Source: Oribacterium sp. (GTDB lineage: Bacteria > Bacillota_A > Clostridia > Lachnospirales > Lachnospiraceae). From it: DNA of 36,474 bases. The stretch covers positions 1-36,474 of the forward strand of contig JAGAXP010000087.1 of NCBI GenBank assembly GCA_017940955.1. Reading direction: 5' to 3'. Shown piece after piece: positions 33,039 through 36,474 of this stretch (the first letter of the stretch is position 1; each line of letters starts with the position of its first letter). A program made the position numbers and the translations under genes. The notes under the pieces were generated by a model, which saw nothing but the letters and a program-made list of their open reading frames with translations, did no database searches and was not told where the DNA came from.

Positions 33039-33067
33039 ACAATAACACAGAACAACTTGTTTTTCAA
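33039..33067 (-). promoter_or_regulatory. Sigma-A type promoter of the structured RNA / NYN cassette
   Basis: TTGAAA (33062-33067) and TATTGT (33039-33044) on the minus strand are separated by exactly 17 bp. Transcription should start near 33032, just ahead of the structured region. Confidence 0.65.
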
Positions 33068-33102
33068 TCTTAAAGTGTTAAACAATGAATTAAAGATATT
33101 CG

Positions 33103-33139
33103 AAAAAAGGCCCCCGGAACATATGCTCCGAGGGCCTTT
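33103..33139 (-). terminator. Terminator of the 42-residue ORF (copy B of a repeated terminator)
   Basis: AAAGGCCC/GGGCCTTT and TCGGA/TCCGG stems surround the loop GCATATGT, followed by T6 on the minus strand. The hairpin starts 4 nt after the small ORF stop. Confidence 0.8.
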
Positions 33140-33142
33140 AAG

Positions 33143-33271
33143 TTAAATGACTCTGAATAGATTCTGTTTTACAGGCTTGTTGCCACTAGCCTTTTCTATC
33201 TCTTTACGTGCTTGGTTAAGTTCCTCAAGCCTTATCATCTGTCCTATCTTAAGTCCTAGATTGAAAGCCAT
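33143..33271 (-). CDS. Small 42-residue protein of unknown function
   Basis: The frame begins MAFNLGLKIG and ends KQNLFRVI. The start has AAGGAG exactly 6 nt upstream and the stop is followed at once by a strong terminator, so expression looks real. The middle (MIRLEELNQARKEIEKA) is a likely amphipathic helix; the protein is basic and has no membrane segment or cysteines. I do not recognise a family. It lies between phage-type genes and the NYN cassette and could be a small regulatory protein of the accessory region. Confidence 0.55.
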   Translation of the reverse strand: MAFNLGLKIGQMIRLEELNQARKEIEKASGNKPVKQNLFRVI

Positions 33272-33306
33272 ACGAATCTCCTTCATGGGTATATGTTAAT
33301 GATAAC

Positions 33307-33340
33307 ACAAAAAGGCGGCTCCCGTTAAGGAACCGCCTTA
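33307..33340 (-). terminator. Intrinsic terminator upstream of the 42-residue ORF
   Basis: AAGGCGG/CCGCCTT stem extended by wobble pairs, followed by TTTTTG on the minus strand. It lies about 25 nt before the small ORF RBS and probably ends transcripts coming from the phage-type genes. The rest of the 33272-33590 stretch holds an 11-bp inverted repeat (33435-33445 with 33458-33468) and the candidate plus-strand RNA. Confidence 0.65.
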
Positions 33341-33478
33341 AACACATAATCACTATATAGTTGTGAGGCCAAAACCCTAAATTATCAAATTAAAAATTAG
33401 TTTCCGATATATAGCGAGCTAATTAGAGAAGAATATGTACCAAAGATACCTGAGCACCTTTGGTACATTTACGGATTG

Positions 33479-33507
33479 TTGTTTTCGATTTTACTGTGTG
33501 GTAGAAT
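33479..33507 (+). promoter_or_regulatory. Candidate plus-strand promoter for a small RNA
   Basis: TTGTTT (33479-33484) and TAGAAT (33502-33507) are 17 bp apart, with TGG directly before the -10 box (extended -10). No protein-coding frame follows; a terminator ends the unit at 33592. Confidence 0.35.
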
Positions 33508-33510
33508 CAG

Positions 33511-33540
33511 AAACGCAACCGGGAGGATTTGAACCTCGGT
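33511..33540 (-). repeat. tRNA 3'-end-like sequence, possible attachment-site remnant
   Basis: On the minus strand GAGGTTCAAATCCTCCCGG followed by TTGCG looks like the T-arm and 3' acceptor strand of a tRNA, possibly tRNA-Arg. The outer T-stem pair is mismatched and no matching D-arm or anticodon arm is found upstream, so it is not a complete tRNA. It sits at the edge of the phage-type genes, where integrases often leave a tRNA 3' fragment. Confidence 0.4.
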
Positions 33541-33592
33541 TTGAATTTTTGAGCATTGAGTGGTTTGGTATCTAGCTGACCACTCATTTTTT
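33514..33592 (+). ncRNA. Candidate 79-nt plus-strand small RNA
   Basis: The predicted RNA begins just after the candidate promoter, folds into a first hairpin (AACCG...AGG with CCT...CGGTT) and ends in a terminator stem TGAGTGGT/ACCACTCA followed by T6. Its first half is complementary to a tRNA T-arm-like sequence. It could equally be chance structure around an attachment-site remnant. Confidence 0.35.
33557..33592 (+). terminator. Plus-strand intrinsic terminator
   Basis: TGAGTGGT and ACCACTCA form a perfect 8-bp stem with a 14-nt loop, followed by TTTTTT. No plus-strand gene is seen upstream, which is why a small RNA is suspected. Confidence 0.6.
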
Positions 33593-33797
33593 ATACCCTA
33601 TGGCACCTGTCTTCACTGTAGCAAACGTTCAGGCTGCTTCCGTTATCCCAGGAAACAAGGATTGATCCGATATCATCAACCCCTATGACGGTTCCTTCAG
33701 TACCAACCGGTGGGGCCTGCGGATCATCCATATGGTCAAGTACTACCCGGCAGCCTACCGGGTAGCTTTTTCTTAGTCTTTCTATTATTTCTCTCAT
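33591..33797 (-). CDS. DUF4314 protein (phage-associated)
   Basis: 68 residues. LRKSYPVGCRVVLDHMDDP, then GTEGTVIGVDDIGSILVSWDNGSSL is the DUF4314 pattern, a small SH3-like beta barrel. Its function is not known to me; it is commonly found in prophages and conjugative elements of Clostridia near DNA methyltransferase and terminase genes. The ATG overlaps the upstream stop as ATGA, with AAGGAGG 7 nt upstream, so the two genes are coupled. Confidence 0.85.
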   Translation of the reverse strand: MREIIERLRKSYPVGCRVVLDHMDDPQAPPVGTEGTVIGVDDIGSILVSWDNGSSLNVCYSEDRCHRV

Positions 33798-34621
33798 GCC
33801 TTAGCCTCCTTCGCTGCATCGCGCTTTGCTTTCTGCTTTGATGAAAAGGCTGCAGCTTCTTCCGCTGTCCTGAAGGCTGCGTTTCCGTAAAGGTTCTGAA
33901 AGAGGATCTTTCTTGTGGTTTTGTACTCGTCACCCTTCATTCCGATCCTAAGAAGCCAAATCCTAAAGGCGTATTTCTCATTCTCTTCGTCAACCACCTT
34001 AGCCTGAATCCGTTTCTGGTTAAGGGCCTGTGTGTTCATGAGGCTTGCCAGGTCGATCTGTGCTTCCAAAATCTCTGAATCCTGAAGCTCCGGAAAGCCT
34101 AAAAATTGTATTTCGGTGTTCGTGATCTTAAGGCCCTTCAAAGCATCGGGGTATTCGTTAAGGCATTCGAAGAATCTTTCCTTTGTAAGGTTGTCGTCCT
34201 CTTCCACCAGGGAATCAACCAGTTCCTTTTCAACTGAGAAGGTTGCTCCGGTTGCCTTGTTGATGAGCTTTGCTCTCTGGTAAAGAAGGTTCACAAGGTT
34301 TCTAAGTGTTGAGCCTGTGTGGTTCTTAAGTGGAAGCCCTATGCAGACATCGTAGTTATCATCAGCGGTTGCTGTTTCCTCTGCCTCTAGCTCCGGCTCT
34401 TCGAAGTCTGGCTTCTCGATAATGCCCTCTTCGTAAAGGGTTCTGAGTATTTCTTCATCCGGGTTCTCAGCCTCAAGAGCTCCCTCTTTTGTTACTGTGT
34501 ACTCCCCGATCTCGTATGCGTAGGTCGGTGTATAAAGGTATGTGGGTCTTATTCCTAAAAGCTCTCCAAGTCTATTTACAAGAACCTTTCTGTCTTTAAC
34601 CTTCTTTTCTATGTGTTTCAT
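33794..34621 (-). CDS. Phage/element-associated protein of unknown function
   Basis: 275 residues, acidic in the first half, basic at the C-terminus (SSKQKAKRDAAKEAKA). The start contains MKHIEKKVKDRKVLVNRLGELLG; the middle has IGLPLKNHTGSTLRNLVNLL. I recall proteins of this type, sometimes labelled virulence-related, between a ParB-type methyltransferase and DUF4314 in Clostridial prophages, but the function is unknown. No membrane segment or signal is visible. AAGGGA precedes the ATG. It is coupled by overlap to the DUF4314 gene and follows the broken methyltransferase gene after 117 nt. Confidence 0.75.
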   Translation of the reverse strand: MKHIEKKVKDRKVLVNRLGELLGIRPTYLYTPTYAYEIGEYTVTKEGALEAENPDEEILRTLYEEGIIEKPDFEEPELEAEETATADDNYDVCIGLPLKNHTGSTLRNLVNLLYQRAKLINKATGATFSVEKELVDSLVEEDDNLTKERFFECLNEYPDALKGLKITNTEIQFLGFPELQDSEILEAQIDLASLMNTQALNQKRIQAKVVDEENEKYAFRIWLLRIGMKGDEYKTTRKILFQNLYGNAAFRTAEEAAAFSSKQKAKRDAAKEAKA

Positions 34622-34738
34622 GGTATTCCCTTTCTGGCCTAAGCCGCTTGTTTTTTTGTACTCTATACATCACTCTAAAACGGACACTTATCCAGTGAAT
34701 TACTCATATTCGGGAATACCGACAAAACAACGGCGATA

Positions 34739-36001
34739 TCACTGTGTAATATCGATATCCTTGGTTGCTTCCTCAAATGTAAGCTTTTGGCCATCACGGA
34801 TCACATAGATTTCTGCCTTCTCATCAGCCGATGCTTTATATCGCATAACGGCTACGTCTACGAACTTTGGCTCAAGTTCAACTCCGTAGCAAATGCGATC
34901 CATCTGCTCACAGGCAATAAGTGTTGATGCAGAACCGAGGAAGCCATCAAGGACTAATCCATTCGTCATGGTGCACTGCTTTATAAGATAAGCTATAAGC
35001 GGTACCGGCTTGCTGCTTGGATGTCCAAAGCCATCCTTGCCGGAATCCTTTATGGAATCAAACTCGAAAACGGAGGTCTGCTTCTGATCTCCATACCAGG
35101 TGTGCTTCCCATCTTTCTTCCATCCCTAGATGATCGGCTCCATGTTAAACTTCCAGTCTGTTCTCATAAATGGGGCTCTTGGCTTCTTCCAGATAAGTCC
35201 GGCCCCTACACGGAAGCCAGCATCTTCAAATGCATCGTAGAATACACGAGTTTTCATTGTAGCGTAGAACTCATATATACAAGCATCATTGGCCATGGCA
35301 TTTTTGAAGTTGGTAAAGGCCTTCATAAGAAATTCATAGCCCTGCTTATCATCAAGGTTATCGTTTGCTATGGTTCCGGACTTGTTCTCGAGCTCTACGA
35401 AATATGGAGCATCGGTACAAACCAGGTTCACCTTGGTATCACCGAGCAGCTTTTCATATGTTGCCGGATCAGTGGAATCACCACAAATTACCGTATGTTT
35501 TCCAAGATGCCAGATGTCACCAGGCTTTGAGAAACACGGCTTTGCAAGCTCCGCATCTACATCAAAGTCATCTTCCTTTGATTCTGCGGGCCAAGCTTTA
35601 TTGAAGAGCTCTTCCATTTCTTTTGGCTCGAAGCCCGTCACCATAGTGTCGAAGCCACTCGCTTCAATATCTTTTAGAAGCTCTGCGAGCATCTGCTCGT
35701 CCCAGGAACCGGTGATCTTGTTGAGCGCAATGTTCAGGGCTTTTTCTCTTACCTTGTCTACATCAACAACGGCACAGTGAACCTCGGTATATCCCAGGTC
35801 CATCGCCACAGTTAATCTCTGGTGTCCGCCGATAATCGTCATGTCGGAATTAACAACAAGCGGATCAGCGAATCCAAGCTCTGTGATGGAGTCCTTGATC
35901 TTCTGATATTCCTTATCGCCAGGCTTCAGCTTTTTTCTTGGGTTGTATGATGCCGGGTTAAGTTCAGTGACCTTGATTACCTTGAGTGTTGCTGTTATCA
36001 G
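34739..36001 (-). pseudogene. ParB-like / DNA methyltransferase fusion gene interrupted by an amber codon
   Basis: One continuous frame of 421 codons carries a ParB-like N-terminus (VTELNPASYNPRKKLKPGDK, then MTIIGGHQRLTVAMDLG), methyltransferase motif IV DAPY in LVCTDAPYF, and motif I GFLGSAS near the end, the order of a beta-class N6-adenine/N4-cytosine enzyme. A single TAG at 35126-35128 splits it between EPII and GWKKDGKHTWYG. One G-to-A change from a Trp codon would explain it. The frame upstream of the first ATG (35842) encodes clear ParB sequence but has no ATG, GTG or TTG after its preceding stop; CTG at 36001 is the only near-start. The gene is therefore probably inactive. Alternatives are readthrough or a sequencing error. 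Confidence 0.8.
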
Positions 36002-36176
36002 GTAATTTCATCTCCTTCTTACGTTTTCTAATACGGTGTTTATCAAAGGCCCACCGACATCTATCTGAGCATAATGTCCTGGGTCTTCCTTTTTGCGATT
36101 TCATCACCGGAGTGCTGCACCAAGGGCAGAACCGTTTCGCGCAGGCCCCAGAGAACTCTTCAAAATCAAAATCCAT
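35964..36176 (-). CDS. Small zinc-ribbon protein (phage-associated)
   Basis: 70 residues. CPWC near residue 17 and CSDRC near 36, with GRPRTLCSDRCRWAF between, make a treble-clef or zinc-ribbon site. The basic segment HRIRKRKKE suggests nucleic-acid contact. Similar small proteins lie just upstream of ParB-methyltransferase genes in Clostridial prophages. GAGGA is 7 nt before the ATG. Its 3' end overlaps the start of the ParB frame in another frame, and a 16-bp inverted repeat (AGAAAC and GTTTCT, 36209-36224) upstream could be an operator. Confidence 0.65.
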   Translation of the reverse strand: MDFDFEEFSGACAKRFCPWCSTPVMKSQKGRPRTLCSDRCRWAFDKHRIRKRKKEMKLPDNSNTQGNQGH

Positions 36177-36281
36177 TTATGTGTCCTCGAAAGTCGTAGG
36201 TGTCACGTAGAAACAAATGTTTCTGGTATTAAAAATTTTTATATCTTCCAGCTAGGATTTAACTGGAATTTAGGTATCAAA

Positions 36282-36323
36282 AAACCGCAGGAGCCTTGAT
36301 TTTTCAAGGTTTCCTACGGTTCT
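36282..36323 (-). terminator. Terminator between the zinc-ribbon gene and the gene at the window edge
   Basis: On the minus strand AACCGTAGGA pairs with TCCTGCGGTT and CCTTGA with TCAAGG around a short A-rich loop, followed by TTTTTTG. It ends transcripts coming from the right edge. Confidence 0.7.
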
Positions 36324-36404
36324 TTAATTATTAACTTAAACTTCCCACATAAATAGTGGGTATCGTACCTTGAAAACTCTATATTCTAGACTATAAAAAT
36401 ACAA

Positions 36405-36473
36405 TTACGCCACTTTGTAATCACTTGTTAGAGCATCCTGCATATATTCAGGCAATCTGAAAAAGAAATCCTT
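36405..36473 (-). CDS. Partial ORF running off the right edge (C-terminal 22 residues)
   Basis: Only the last 22 codons are present, reading FFFRLPEYMQDALTSDYKVA before the stop. A hairpin (CCCAC/GTGGG) and a terminator lie downstream, which supports a real gene end. Too little remains to assign a family. Confidence 0.35.
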   Translation of the reverse strand, partial: KDFFFRLPEYMQDALTSDYKVA

Positions 36474-36474
36474 A

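Noticed and set aside
33511..33592. Complete tRNA gene on the minus strand
   Set aside because: Only a T-arm and acceptor-like end can be seen. No D-arm, anticodon arm or matching 5' acceptor strand was found, and the outer T-stem pair is mismatched.
1..36474. CRISPR array, restriction-modification operon, retron or insertion sequence
   Set aside because: No regularly spaced direct repeats, Cas, reverse transcriptase or transposase motifs were seen; the only methyltransferase is the broken phage-type gene.

Overview
The window looks like a chromosome segment from a low-GC, single-membrane Firmicute, most likely a Lachnospiraceae member of the Butyrivibrio type. The reasons are AT-rich intergenic DNA, strong AGGAGG ribosome-binding sites, lipoproteins with Gram-positive style signals, a Pel-like exopolysaccharide locus without outer-membrane components, and phage genes of a kind common in this family. 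Family names were assigned from motifs and remembered family features only; no database search was run. Almost everything is on the minus strand. The exception is the first gene, a MATE transporter fused to an RsbW-like ATPase domain.

Positions 2,149-18,663 (minus) form one tightly packed, partly overlapping operon. In transcription order it encodes a 5'-nucleotidase lipoprotein, an SDR-PelD fusion, a PelE-like protein, a membrane-anchored DUF2194 deacetylase-like protein, PelF, PelG, two CotH-kinase lipoproteins, a VTC polyphosphate polymerase, a DUF4956 membrane protein and a DUF4832-type TIM-barrel protein. This reads as a Gram-positive Pel machine. PelD/PelE regulate it, PelF polymerises, PelG exports, and the DUF2194 protein modifies the polymer outside the cell. 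A polyphosphate/extracellular kinase module is attached. PelD keeps a c-di-GMP I-site (RHTD) beside a dead GGDEF active site. An intrinsic terminator sits against the ribosome-binding site of the first gene, so operon entry is probably controlled there.

Positions 18,942-28,709 hold a two-TM unknown protein, a CstA transporter with a near-consensus cre site on its promoter, a PAS-EAL phosphodiesterase that has lost a C-terminal GGDEF domain (its scar is still readable), a STAS-APH fusion with an altered catalytic loop, a membrane EAL phosphodiesterase and an alpha/beta hydrolase. Two apparently active c-di-GMP phosphodiesterases and a c-di-GMP-responsive exopolysaccharide operon therefore lie within 25 kb of each other.

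Positions 28,855-32,081 carry housekeeping genes: a LigB/MEMO1-AMMECR1 fusion, a Bcp peroxiredoxin, a nitroreductase and a low-molecular-weight tyrosine phosphatase.

Positions 32,350-33,600 are accessory DNA. They hold a NYN-domain nuclease gene preceded by its own promoter, a structured RNA of about 175 nt and a terminator that touches its RBS; a 42-residue ORF; and a plus-strand candidate small RNA that overlaps a tRNA 3'-end-like sequence. Positions 33,591-36,474 are a decayed prophage-type module: DUF4314, a phage-associated unknown protein, a ParB-methyltransferase gene broken by an amber codon, and a zinc-ribbon protein. The best candidates for new biology are the Pel operon with its polyphosphate/CotH extension and the structured RNA-NYN cassette.
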